A stretch of 64,000 bases of DNA from Nonomuraea soli (GTDB lineage: Bacteria; Actinomycetota; Actinomycetes; Streptosporangiales; Streptosporangiaceae), in the NCBI RefSeq assembly GCF_013761175.1, contig NZ_JACDUR010000006.1:866427-930426 (forward strand). Direction: 5' to 3'. Positions 41,012 to 49,284 of the stretch are shown here, piece after piece; within the stretch, counting starts at the first letter, position 1; every line of letters starts with the position of its first letter. The notes below the pieces were generated by a model. It ran no database searches and was not told the DNA's origin. It was given only the letters and a program-made list of their open reading frames with translations. The position numbers were made by a program, and so were the translations under genes.

Positions 41012-42688
41012 ATGTCCCGATTGAACCGCAGATCCTTCCTCGTGACCGGTTTAGCGGCGGCCGCCGTCCTCCCGGCCACCCCGGCCCTGGCCGACCCCGA
41101 CCCGAGCTCCGAGACCGCCGCGACACTGGCGGGCCGGGGCCTGCGCACCGATCCCTTCACCCTCGGAGTCGCCAGCGGCGACCCCGACCACGGCGGCTTC
41201 GTCATCTGGACCAGGCTGGCCCAGCAGCCGATGGCCGAGGACGGACTGGGCGGCATGCCGCAGCGGCCCTTCACGGTGCAGTGGCAGATCTACGCCGACG
41301 AGCGGGCCAGGCGTGTGGTGCGCGCGGGCGTGGCCGTCGCCGCGCCGGAATGGGGTCACAGCGTCCACGTGGAGGTCGACTCCCTGCCGTCGGACCGTGA
41401 GTACTGGTACCGCTTCCGTGTCGGGCCGTACGTCTCGCCGCTGGGCCGGGCCCGCACCGCGCCCCACCCGTTGTCGTACGGCGGAGCGTTGTCGATGGCC
41501 TTCGTCTCCTGCGCGCAGTACGAGCACGGCTTCTTCACCTCCTACCGGCACCTGGCCGCCGAGCGCCCCGACCTGGTGCTGCACCTGGGCGACTACCAGT
41601 ACGAGTACACGAAGAACACCTACACCATCCCCGGCGGCAACGTCCGCCACCACGAGGGTCCCGAGACCGAGACCCTGGCCGGCTACCGCCAGCGCCACGC
41701 CCAGTACAAGTCCGACCCCGACCTGCAGGCCGCCCACGCCGCCTCGCCGTGGCTGGTCGTGTGGGACGACCACGAGCTCGACAACAACTGGGCCGACGAG
41801 GTACCGGAGAAGCCGGAGGTGCCTCAGCCGAACTTCCTGTCGCGCCGCGAGGCCGCCTTCCGCGCCTACTACGAGAACATGCCGCTGCGCCGTACGAGCA
41901 TCCCGCGCGGCATCGACATGCAGCTCTACCGGCGTGTCCGGTGGGGACGCACGGCCACCTTCCACATGCTCGACACCCGTCAGTACCGCGACGACCAGGG
42001 GTGCGGCGACGGCTACCGCGACTGCCCGGCCGCGGTCGACCCGGCGCGTTCCATCACCGGGGCCGAGCAGGAGGCGTGGCTGCTCGACGGCTTCCGCCAC
42101 TCGCGCGCCCAGTGGGACATCCTGGGCCAGCAGGTCTTCTTCGCCCAGCGTGACAACAACGCCGGGCCCGCCAAGGTGACCTCGCAGGACGCCTGGGACG
42201 GCTACGTGGCCTCGCGCCGGCGGATCACCCAGGGGTGGATCGACGCCGAGGTGCGCAACGCGGTCGTGATCACCGGTGACGTGCACGCCCACTGGGCCTC
42301 CGACCTCAAGCTCGACTACGACGACCCGACCGGCCCTTCCGTAGGCTCGGAGCTGGTGGCCACCTCGATCAGCACCGGGGGAGACGGGGCCGACTCCGAC
42401 CCGGCCACGCATCCCTTCCTCAAGATCAATCCGCATCTGAAGTTCTACAACAACCAGCGCGGATACGTGCTGACGAAGATCGAGCGCGAGAGGATGACCG
42501 CCGACTTCAAGGTGGTGCCGCGTGTGCAGACGCCCGGCTCCGAGGTCTACACGCGCGCGACCTTCGTCGTGGAGGACCGGGTCCCCGGCGTGCAGCAGAC
42601 CTATCTGCGCCCGCTCGACCCGACGCTGATGGCCGCGACCGAGATGACGGTGGAGGAGACGGTCCGCCTGGAGACCGAGCGCCCGTGA
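41012..42688 (+). CDS. phoD: PhoD-type alkaline phosphatase, Tat-exported
   Basis: 558 residues from ATG 41012. The N-terminus has a twin-arginine signal (LNRRSFLVTGLAAAAVLPAT, then ALADP). The PhoD domain follows: FTLGVASGDPDHGGFVIWTR, metal-binding LHLGDYQYEY, VWDDHELDNNWAD, LDTRQYRDDQ and TGDVHAHW. It releases phosphate from esters outside the cell, with calcium and iron as likely cofactors. PhoD genes are usually phosphate-regulated, but I saw no convincing Pho box in the 133-bp upstream region. It sits between pdxS and the MarR gene. Confidence 0.94.
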   Translation: MSRLNRRSFLVTGLAAAAVLPATPALADPDPSSETAATLAGRGLRTDPFTLGVASGDPDHGGFVIWTRLAQQPMAEDGLGGMPQRPFTVQWQIYADERARRVVRAGVAVAAPEWGHSVHVEVDSLPSDREYWYRFRVGPYVSPLGRARTAPHPLSYGGALSMAFVSCAQYEHGFFTSYRHLAAERPDLVLHLGDYQYEYTKNTYTIPGGNVRHHEGPETETLAGYRQRHAQYKSDPDLQAAHAASPWLVVWDDHELDNNWADEVPEKPEVPQPNFLSRREAAFRAYYENMPLRRTSIPRGIDMQLYRRVRWGRTATFHMLDTRQYRDDQGCGDGYRDCPAAVDPARSITGAEQEAWLLDGFRHSRAQWDILGQQVFFAQRDNNAGPAKVTSQDAWDGYVASRRRITQGWIDAEVRNAVVITGDVHAHWASDLKLDYDDPTGPSVGSELVATSISTGGDGADSDPATHPFLKINPHLKFYNNQRGYVLTKIERERMTADFKVVPRVQTPGSEVYTRATFVVEDRVPGVQQTYLRPLDPTLMAATEMTVEETVRLETERP

Positions 42689-42706
42689 CCGAGCGCCGGT
42701 GATTGA

Positions 42707-42741
42707 ATACTTAGACAGTCTAACTTAGACTGTCTAAGTAT
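42707..42741. promoter_or_regulatory. MarR operator: 35-bp perfect palindrome containing the start codon
   Basis: ATACTTAGACAGTCTAA, one C, then TTAGACTGTCTAAGTAT is a perfect inverted repeat. Each half contains its own 13-bp palindrome (TTAGACAGTCTAA and TTAGACTGTCTAA). The right end includes the first two bases of the marR ATG at 42740. A bound dimer or pair of dimers would cover the promoter and the start, so strong autorepression is expected. Confidence 0.85.
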
Positions 42742-43171
42742 GAGCGACTCCGAGGTCCTGGCGCGGGAGCTGTCCACCACCCTGCGCAGGATCGTCCTGC
42801 TGTTGCGTCGCGCGGTGGCCGGTCAGCCGGTCACCCCGCAGCAGTACGCCGTGCTCGGCTCACTCGAAGGCGGCCCCCGCCGCATGACCGAGCTGGCCGA
42901 GGAGCACGCCGTCCACCTGCCCACCATGACGGTGGCGATCAACCGCATGGAGGACGGCGGGCTGGTGACGCGCGGCAGCGACCCGGCCGACGCCCGCGTG
43001 CGCACGGTCGAGCTGACCGAGGACGGCAGGTCCCGCCTGGCGAGCGTGCGCCGTGCGCGCATCTCCTACCTCGCCGCGCAGCTGGAGACGCTCACCCCGG
43101 ACGAGCGAGAGGAACTGGCCACCGTGCTGCCCCTGCTCGACAAGCTCGGCCGGGCCGATCCACCTCGTTAG
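42740..43171 (+). CDS. MarR family transcriptional regulator
   Basis: 143 residues from ATG 42740. It has a MarR winged helix: TPQQYAVLGSLEGGPRRMTE, LAEEHAVHLPTMTVAINRME and the wing LVTRGSDPADARVRTVELTE. There is no room for a ribosome site outside the operator, and the palindrome ends at the start, so the message is probably leaderless. It is followed after 9 bp by an MFS exporter gene, the standard MarR-efflux arrangement: an inducer would release repression of both genes. Confidence 0.93.
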   Translation: MSDSEVLARELSTTLRRIVLLLRRAVAGQPVTPQQYAVLGSLEGGPRRMTELAEEHAVHLPTMTVAINRMEDGGLVTRGSDPADARVRTVELTEDGRSRLASVRRARISYLAAQLETLTPDEREELATVLPLLDKLGRADPPR

Positions 43172-43180
43172 GAACCACCC

Positions 43181-44365
43181 ATGCGCAACGGCATCCTCCG
43201 TCAGCCGATGTCCGTGTGGGCCACCGCGTTCGCCGCGGTCGTGGCCTTCATGGGCATCGGGCTCGTCGACCCGATCCTGCCCGCCATCGCCCAGGGCCTG
43301 CACGCCGGGCCCAGCCAGGTCTCCCTGCTGTTCACCAGCTACTTCCTGGTCACGGCCGTGGCCATGCTGATCACCGGCTGGGTCTCCAGCCGCATCGGCG
43401 GCAAGAAGACCCTCCTGCTGGGCCTGGCCCTCGTCGTGGTGTTCGCGGCCCTCGCCGGCACCTCCGGCTCCGTCTCCGAGCTCGTCGGCTTCCGCGCCGG
43501 CTGGGGCCTGGGCAACGCGCTGTTCGTCGCCACCGCCCTGGCCGTCATCGTCGGCGCGGCCAGCGGCGGCGCCGAATCCGCGATCATCCTCTACGAGGCC
43601 GCGCTGGGCCTGGGCATCTCGCTCGGACCGCTCGTCGGCGCCCTGCTGGGCGACTGGAACTGGCGCGCGCCCTTCTTCGGCACCTCCGTGCTCATGGCCG
43701 TCGGCTTCCTGCTCATCGCCACCCTGCTCAAGGCGCCGCCCAGGCCGGCCGTCAAGACGCGGCTGAGCGACCCGATCAGGGCGCTGGCCCACGGCGGCCT
43801 GTCGACGACGGCCTTCACCGCGCTGTTCTACAACTTCGCCTTCTTCACCGTGCTCGCCTTCACCCCGTTCATCCTGGGCATGTCGGCCTACGGCATCGGC
43901 GCGGTCTTCTTCTGCTGGGGTGTGCTGGTGGCACTCTGCTCGGTCTTCGTGGCGCCGCTCCTGCAACGCCGCCTCGGCTCGGTCACCGTGCTCCACGTCG
44001 CCCTGGCCCTGCTGGGAGCGCTGCAGCTCGGCATCGCCGCCTCCGGTCACGGCGCCGGGGTCGTCGTCTTCGCCATCCTGACCGGCGTCCCCATCGGCAT
44101 CTGCAACACCGTCTTCACCGAATCGGCCATGGAGGTCTCCGACGCGCCCAGGCCGGTCGCCTCGGCGGGCTACAACTTCGTGCGGTGGATGGGCGGCGCG
44201 CTGGCCCCCTACCTGGCCACCAAGCTGGGCGAGGAGGTCGGTGTGGCGGTGCCGTACCTGCTCGGCGCCGTCTGCTGCCTGGCCGGCATGACCATCCTGT
44301 ACGGCAGGCGCCACCACCTGCGCGGCCTGCGACGCGTCGACGTCCAGCACGCCGTGGTTGCATAG
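43181..44365 (+). CDS. MFS drug-efflux transporter
   Basis: 394 residues. Twelve helices of the drug:proton antiporter type are predicted; the N-terminal MGIGLVDPILPAIAQGLHAG, the loop SRIGGKKTLL, GLGNALFVATALAVIVGAAS and ALGLGISLGPLVGALLGDWN WR match the DHA1 group (GPLVGALLGD is motif C). It is cotranscribed with the MarR gene and is presumably induced by its own substrates. The substrate is unknown. Confidence 0.92.
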   Translation: MRNGILRQPMSVWATAFAAVVAFMGIGLVDPILPAIAQGLHAGPSQVSLLFTSYFLVTAVAMLITGWVSSRIGGKKTLLLGLALVVVFAALAGTSGSVSELVGFRAGWGLGNALFVATALAVIVGAASGGAESAIILYEAALGLGISLGPLVGALLGDWNWRAPFFGTSVLMAVGFLLIATLLKAPPRPAVKTRLSDPIRALAHGGLSTTAFTALFYNFAFFTVLAFTPFILGMSAYGIGAVFFCWGVLVALCSVFVAPLLQRRLGSVTVLHVALALLGALQLGIAASGHGAGVVVFAILTGVPIGICNTVFTESAMEVSDAPRPVASAGYNFVRWMGGALAPYLATKLGEEVGVAVPYLLGAVCCLAGMTILYGRRHHLRGLRRVDVQHAVVA

Positions 44366-44370
44366 GGGAC

Positions 44371-45123
44371 ATGATCCCCGCGTTGGCGAGCCTGCTCCTG
44401 GCGCTCACCCCCCAGCCCGTCTCCGTCATGACCTGGAACATCTGCGGAGGAACCAACGGCGACTGCCCGCTGTACAGAGCGGGCGTGTACGAACAGGCCT
44501 GGACGATCGCCCACCACGCCGAAGGACAGGACCTGATCTTCCTCCAGGAGTTCTGCACCGGCGCCGCCGAGCCGCTGGAGGAGGCGCTGCGGGAACGCAG
44601 CGGGCGCACCTGGACCGTGAAGGCCTGGGCGATGACCTACGCCGACGGCCGGCCCCACGCCTGCCACCCCGACTACCAGGGCCGGGCCAGGGGAGTGCAG
44701 GGCATCGCGGTCGCCGTGGCCGATCACGAGGCGAGCTTCCGCGTGCACCACCTGCCCTCGCCGCCGTGGTACGTCAAGCGTGCCGTTCTGTGCGCCACCG
44801 TGCCGGCCGTCAAGCTGCACGCCTGCGGCACGCACCTGTCGTCCGGCATGGCGGGCGACGACCACCAGCCGGGCAGGCCGTACCGGGTGAAACAGCTCGA
44901 ACGGTTCCGCGAGGTGGCCGTCAAGCCGGGCCACCGCAACGTGTTCGGCGGCGACCTCAACCTCCAGGGTGTCCAGGCCGCCGGGTTCCGGCGCTGCCAC
45001 GGCGTCACCTTCAAGGACCGGAAGATCGACTACCTGTTCGCCGGGAGCATGCGCTCCTGCCGCGTCGGGCCGCGTCAGGCACCCTCGGACCACCGGCCGC
45101 TGTACCTGAAGGAAGAGCGCTGA
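44371..45123 (+). CDS. endonuclease/exonuclease/phosphatase family protein, probably secreted
   Basis: 250 residues from ATG 44371. The N-terminal MIPALASLLLALTP is a short hydrophobic, signal-like stretch. EEP motifs: SVMTWNICGG, LIFLQEFC with the metal glutamate, FGGDLNLQGVQ with D and N, and the C-terminal APSDHRPLYL with the catalytic histidine. It would hydrolyse a phosphodiester or phosphomonoester outside the cell: nucleic acid, sphingomyelin-like lipid or inositol phosphate. It begins 5 bp after the MFS stop. With PhoD nearby a phosphate-scavenging theme is possible. Confidence 0.85.
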   Translation: MIPALASLLLALTPQPVSVMTWNICGGTNGDCPLYRAGVYEQAWTIAHHAEGQDLIFLQEFCTGAAEPLEEALRERSGRTWTVKAWAMTYADGRPHACHPDYQGRARGVQGIAVAVADHEASFRVHHLPSPPWYVKRAVLCATVPAVKLHACGTHLSSGMAGDDHQPGRPYRVKQLERFREVAVKPGHRNVFGGDLNLQGVQAAGFRRCHGVTFKDRKIDYLFAGSMRSCRVGPRQAPSDHRPLYLKEER

Positions 45124-45171
45124 CTCGCGTGGTGTTGAATCGGGTGAACCCATTCGACGGAAGGACGACGC

Positions 45172-45744
45172 GTGCCCACGATCGGTGTGCTGGCGCTCCA
45201 GGGCGACGTGCGCGAGCACGCGCACGCACTGGAGGCCGCGGGAGCCACGGCGGTAGCCGTACGCAGGCCGGGCGAGCTCGAGACGGTCGACGCGCTGGTG
45301 ATCCCCGGCGGCGAGTCCACGACCATGTGGAAGCTGGCCCACACCTTCGAGATGCTCGAACCGCTGCGGCTGCGCGTCAAGAACGGCATGCCCGCCTACG
45401 GCTCCTGCGCCGGCATGATCATGCTGGCCGACCGCATCGAGGACGGCATCGCGGGACAGCAGACGCTCGGCGGCATCGACATGACCGTGCGCCGTAACGC
45501 CTTCGGGCGGCAGGTCGACTCCTTCGAGGAGGACCTGACCTTCGCCGGGCGGGCGATCCGCGCGGTGTTCATCAGGGCGCCCTGGGTGGAATCGGTCGGG
45601 CCCGATGTCGAGGTGCTGGCCTCGACTGGCGATAGGATCGTCGCGGTCCGGCAAGGACCGCTGCTCGCGACATCGTTCCACCCCGAGCTGACGGGTGACA
45701 CGCGCGTGCATGAATACTTCGTAAACCTGGTGAGGGAGCTGTAA
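45172..45744 (+). CDS. pdxT: pyridoxal 5'-phosphate synthase glutaminase subunit PdxT
   Basis: 190 residues from GTG 45172 (GGAAGGACGA upstream). It is a class I glutamine amidotransferase: IGVLALQGDVREH at the N-terminus, PGGEST for the oxyanion strand, nucleophile C79 in YGSCAGMIML, and the His-Glu pair in TSFHPELTGD. It supplies ammonia to PdxS. It is followed after three bases by yebC, the usual actinobacterial neighbour, but its partner pdxS is separated by accessory genes. Confidence 0.96.
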   Translation: MPTIGVLALQGDVREHAHALEAAGATAVAVRRPGELETVDALVIPGGESTTMWKLAHTFEMLEPLRLRVKNGMPAYGSCAGMIMLADRIEDGIAGQQTLGGIDMTVRRNAFGRQVDSFEEDLTFAGRAIRAVFIRAPWVESVGPDVEVLASTGDRIVAVRQGPLLATSFHPELTGDTRVHEYFVNLVREL

Positions 45745-45747
45745 GTC

Positions 45748-46533
45748 ATGTCCGGCCACTCCAAATGGGCGACGACGAAGCACAAGAAGGCTGCGCTCGA
45801 CGCCAAGCGTGGCAAGCTGTTCGCCAAGCTGATCAAGAACATCGAAGTGGCAGCACGGACCGGCGGCCCTGACCCGGATGCCAACCCGACGCTGTTCGAC
45901 GCCATCTACAAGGCCAAGAAGAGCTCGGTCCCGATCGACAACATCGAGCGTGCCCGCAAGCGCGGCGGCGGCCTGGAGACCGGCGGCGCCGACTGGCAGA
46001 CGATCATGTACGAAGGCTACGGACCCAACGGCGTCGCGGTGCTCATCGAGTGCCTCACCGACAACCGCAACCGCGCCGCCTCCGAGGTACGCGTCGCGCT
46101 GACCCGCAACGGCGGCTCGCTCGCCGACCCGGGCTCGGTGGCCTACATGTTCAACCGCAAGGGCGTCGTCCTGGTGCCCAAGGAGGTCGTGACCGACGCC
46201 AAGAAGGGCACCACGGTCGCCTACAGCGAGGACCAGATCCTCGACGCCGTCCTGGAGGCCGGCGCCGAGGAGGTCAACGACCTGGGCGAGTCCTTCGAGG
46301 TCGTCTCCGAGGCCGGCGACCTGGTGCCGGTGCGCAAGGCCCTGCAGGAGGCCGGCATCGACTACGACTCGGCCGAGTCGTCGTTCATGGCCACCATGAA
46401 CGTTCCGCTCGACGAGGACGGCGCGCGCAAGATCTTCCGCCTCATCGACGCCCTCGAAGACTCAGACGACGTGCAGAACGTCTACGCCAACTTCGACGTG
46501 AGCGACGAGGTCATGGAGAAGATCGACGCCTGA
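45748..46533 (+). CDS. yebC: YebC/PmpR family transcription or translation factor
   Basis: 261 residues. It is highly conserved from the start: MSGHSKWATTKHKKAALDAK RGKLFAKLIKNIEVAA, then PIDNIERARKRG, YEGYGPNGVAVLIECLTDNR NR and MFNRKGVV. YebC proteins were described as regulators and more recently as factors that ease ribosome stalling on difficult peptides. Its position between pdxT and ruvC is standard in actinobacteria, although ruvC has been moved about 7.5 kb away here. Confidence 0.95.
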   Translation: MSGHSKWATTKHKKAALDAKRGKLFAKLIKNIEVAARTGGPDPDANPTLFDAIYKAKKSSVPIDNIERARKRGGGLETGGADWQTIMYEGYGPNGVAVLIECLTDNRNRAASEVRVALTRNGGSLADPGSVAYMFNRKGVVLVPKEVVTDAKKGTTVAYSEDQILDAVLEAGAEEVNDLGESFEVVSEAGDLVPVRKALQEAGIDYDSAESSFMATMNVPLDEDGARKIFRLIDALEDSDDVQNVYANFDVSDEVMEKIDA

Positions 46534-46586
46534 TCGCGGGATATCGGTTGGTGGGGCGCGAGCGCCGCTGGCTAGATTCTCCCTTC

Positions 46587-47747
46587 ATGGAGATTCGCGA
46601 CCTCACCACCGATGACCTCGACCAGGTGCTCGACGCCCGCAGGCGCAGTTTCGGCCCGCTCGGCGCGGCCGACGCCGAGCGGTGGCGCGCGCTGGTCGCC
46701 CCCACGCTGCCCGAGGGGCGTTACCTCGGAGCCTTCCTCGGCGGCAGGCTGGCCGCCAGCGCCCGCCTGCGCAGGCTCACCCAGTGGTGGCACGGCAGGC
46801 CGCAGGCGCTGGCCGGTGTCGCCGGCGTCATCGTCAACCCCGAGTTCCGCGGTCGCGGCGTGGGCACCGCCATCATGGGCGCCCTGCTCGAGCGCGCCGT
46901 CGAACAGGGATCGGCCATGTCGAGCCTGTATCCCGCGACCACGCCGATCTACCGCTCACTCGGCTACGAGCACACGGGCACGCTCAACCGCGTCACGCTG
47001 CCCGCGGAGGCGCTGCGGGCCATCAGGCCCTCGTCCGAGGTCACGTTGCGCCGCATGACCCCCGCCGACGCCCCCGAGGTGATCGAGCTGCTCGGCCGCC
47101 TCCACGGAGCCGCACGCTCCAGCGGGCCCACCTCCTGGGAGGAGCGCACCTGGCGGCGCTGGCTCGGGGAGGAGGACGACTTCCTCTACATGGCCGACGA
47201 CGGGTTCGCCGTCTACCGGTGGGACAAGGGCGACCTCGAGGTCGACGGCGTTCACGCCGGCTCCGCCGAGACCGCGCGCACGTTGTGGTCGCTGATCGGC
47301 AGCGGCTCCTCGGTCGCCAAGAACGTCACCGCCAACGTCGCGCCCGACGACCCGGTCTTCTGGCTGACCCGCGAGCGCACCAGGGAGCAGATCACCGCCA
47401 TCCGCTGGATGGGCCGCGTCCTCGACGTGCAGGGGGCGATCGAACGGCGCGGCTATCCGTCCGGCCTGTCCCTGTCGGCCGTGGTGACGGTGGACGACAC
47501 GCTCATGGCGGGCAACTCCGGCACCTGGCGGATCGACGTCTCCGGCGGTTCCGGCACGGCCACGTCCACGGGCCCGACGATCGAGGGATCCGGCGCCCGC
47601 CTGGGCATCGGGGCGCTGACCGCCCTCTACTCCGGGGTGCCCGCCGCCACGCTGCGCCGCGCCGGGCTGATGGCGGGCGACGACGAGCACGACGAGGCGC
47701 TCGACACGATCTTCGCCGCCACGCCGTACTCCCTGGACTACTTCTAG
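46587..47747 (+). CDS. GNAT family N-acetyltransferase, Eis-like
   Basis: 386 residues from ATG 46587; a TAGATT box eight bases upstream suggests a leaderless start. It has an N-terminal GNAT domain with AGVIVNPEFRGRGVGTAIMG (acetyl-CoA loop RGRGVG) and IYRSLGYEHTGTLNRVTLP, a second GNAT-like domain, and a sterol-carrier-like C-terminus (LMAGNSGTWRIDVSGG). This three-part build and length match Eis, which acetylates amines including aminoglycosides. Its stop overlaps the convergent deacylase gene by four bases. Confidence 0.88.
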   Translation: MEIRDLTTDDLDQVLDARRRSFGPLGAADAERWRALVAPTLPEGRYLGAFLGGRLAASARLRRLTQWWHGRPQALAGVAGVIVNPEFRGRGVGTAIMGALLERAVEQGSAMSSLYPATTPIYRSLGYEHTGTLNRVTLPAEALRAIRPSSEVTLRRMTPADAPEVIELLGRLHGAARSSGPTSWEERTWRRWLGEEDDFLYMADDGFAVYRWDKGDLEVDGVHAGSAETARTLWSLIGSGSSVAKNVTANVAPDDPVFWLTRERTREQITAIRWMGRVLDVQGAIERRGYPSGLSLSAVVTVDDTLMAGNSGTWRIDVSGGSGTATSTGPTIEGSGARLGIGALTALYSGVPAATLRRAGLMAGDDEHDEALDTIFAATPYSLDYF

Positions 47748-49264
47748 GCCGCCCTCCCGCGCAGCACCCTGCCCGGCCTGGCGCCGGTGATCTCGCCGCC
47801 GAGCAGGACCGCCCGCCCGGCCACGAACACGTCGCGCACCCCCGCCGCGTAGTGCCACGGGTCGGCGTAGGTGGCCAGGTCCTCGACCCGCTCGGGATCG
47901 AACACGACCACGTCGGCCACCCGGCCGGGCGCGAGGGTGCCGCGCTCGGTCATCGCCAGCCGGGAGGCCGGCAGCGAGGTCATCTTCCGCACCGACTCGG
48001 CCAGGTCCAGCAGGCCGCGCTCGCGCGTGTAGTGGCCCAGGACGCGGGCGAAGGTGCCGAAGCTGCGCGGGTGCGGGTGTCCCTCGCCCGGCGCGCGCAG
48101 CACCCAGCCGTCGCTGGCCACCGCGCTGGAAGGGTGGCGCAGTACCAGGTCGACGTCGTCCTCGGCCATCGCGTGGTTGACGATGCTCACCGAGGCTTCG
48201 TGCGCGGCCAGCACCTCCAGCACGGCCTCGGCGGGCTCCACGCCCAGGTCCTTGGCGACGGACGCGATGGAGTCGCCCACCCGGTCGGCGAAACGGCCAG
48301 GGCCGAGGGAGGCGATGATCACGCCCTCGGGCAGGAACGTGCGTCCCACGGCGGGACGCAGATCCTCCAGGATGCGCTCGCGTGCCTCGGGGTCGGCCAG
48401 GCGCTCCAGCAGGGCCGGGGTGCCGCCGTCGAGCGCCCAGCCGGGCAGGCGCGAGGTCAGCGTGGTGGAGGAGGCCGTGTACGGATAGACGTCGCAGGCC
48501 ACGTCGAGCCCGCCCGCGACGGCCGACTCCAGCATCTCCAGCGCGGCGGCGACCTTGCCGTGGTTGGCCGGGCCCATCGCCTTCAGATGGGAGATCTGCA
48601 GCCGCACCCCCGACGCCCTGGCCACGCCGATCGCCTCGCCGACGGCCTCGATCAGGCGGTCGCCCTCGTCGCGCATGTGGGTGGCGTAGAGCAGGCCGTG
48701 CGACGCCGCCTCGGTGGCCAGGGCCTCGATCTCGGCGGTGTCGGCGAACGAGCCAGGAGCGTAGATCAGGCCCGTCGTCAGGCCGAACGCGCCCTGCCCG
48801 GCCGCCACGGCCAGCAGGCGGCGCATCTCGGCGAGCTCCTCCGGCGTGGCCTGGCGCTGCTCCTGCCCGAGCACCGCCGCGCGCAGGGCGCCATGGCCGA
48901 CCAGGGGAGCGACGTTGACGGCCGGACGGGCGGCCTCGACGGAGTCGGCGAAGAAGCCGAGATCGACGCCGAACGCCGGGGCGGGGAACGTCGACAGGCC
49001 GCAGTTGCCGGTGACGAGCGTCGTGACGCCCTGCCGTACGCACGCCTCCGCGTCCGGCTGGCCGGTCAGCGTGAAGTCGGCGTGGGAGTGCAGGTCGACG
49101 AAGCCGGGCGCGACGACCAGTCCCGACGCGTCGATCACGTGCCCGGCCGACGCCCCCTCGCCGATGTGCGCCACCCGCCCGTCGCGCAGCAGGACGTCGG
49201 CGACGCGCGGCGCAGCGCCGCTGCCGTCGACCAGCGTGCCGCCGCTGATCAGAACCTCGTCCAT
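47744..49264 (-). CDS. N-acyl-D-amino-acid deacylase (amidohydrolase)
   Basis: 506 residues from ATG 49264 (GGAGGTGG upstream); a GTG at 49288 overlaps the permease stop and is the alternative. It is a D-aminoacylase-type amidohydrolase: VAPGFVDLHSHADF with metal ligands H59 and H61, the cysteine ligand C88 in VTGNCGLS, LYATHMRDE, ISHLKAMG, and SDGW near the end of the barrel. It would release D-amino acids from N-acyl-D-amino acids. It is the last gene of the PucR-led operon. Confidence 0.9.
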   Translation of the reverse strand: MDEVLISGGTLVDGSGAAPRVADVLLRDGRVAHIGEGASAGHVIDASGLVVAPGFVDLHSHADFTLTGQPDAEACVRQGVTTLVTGNCGLSTFPAPAFGVDLGFFADSVEAARPAVNVAPLVGHGALRAAVLGQEQRQATPEELAEMRRLLAVAAGQGAFGLTTGLIYAPGSFADTAEIEALATEAASHGLLYATHMRDEGDRLIEAVGEAIGVARASGVRLQISHLKAMGPANHGKVAAALEMLESAVAGGLDVACDVYPYTASSTTLTSRLPGWALDGGTPALLERLADPEARERILEDLRPAVGRTFLPEGVIIASLGPGRFADRVGDSIASVAKDLGVEPAEAVLEVLAAHEASVSIVNHAMAEDDVDLVLRHPSSAVASDGWVLRAPGEGHPHPRSFGTFARVLGHYTRERGLLDLAESVRKMTSLPASRLAMTERGTLAPGRVADVVVFDPERVEDLATYADPWHYAAGVRDVFVAGRAVLLGGEITGARPGRVLRGRAA

Positions 49265-49284
49265 GGCCGCGACCACCTCCGCTT

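Noticed and set aside
46956..49043. 695-codon minus-strand frame
   Set aside because: It runs antisense to the GNAT gene and out of frame with the deacylase; Arg/Gly-rich shadow.
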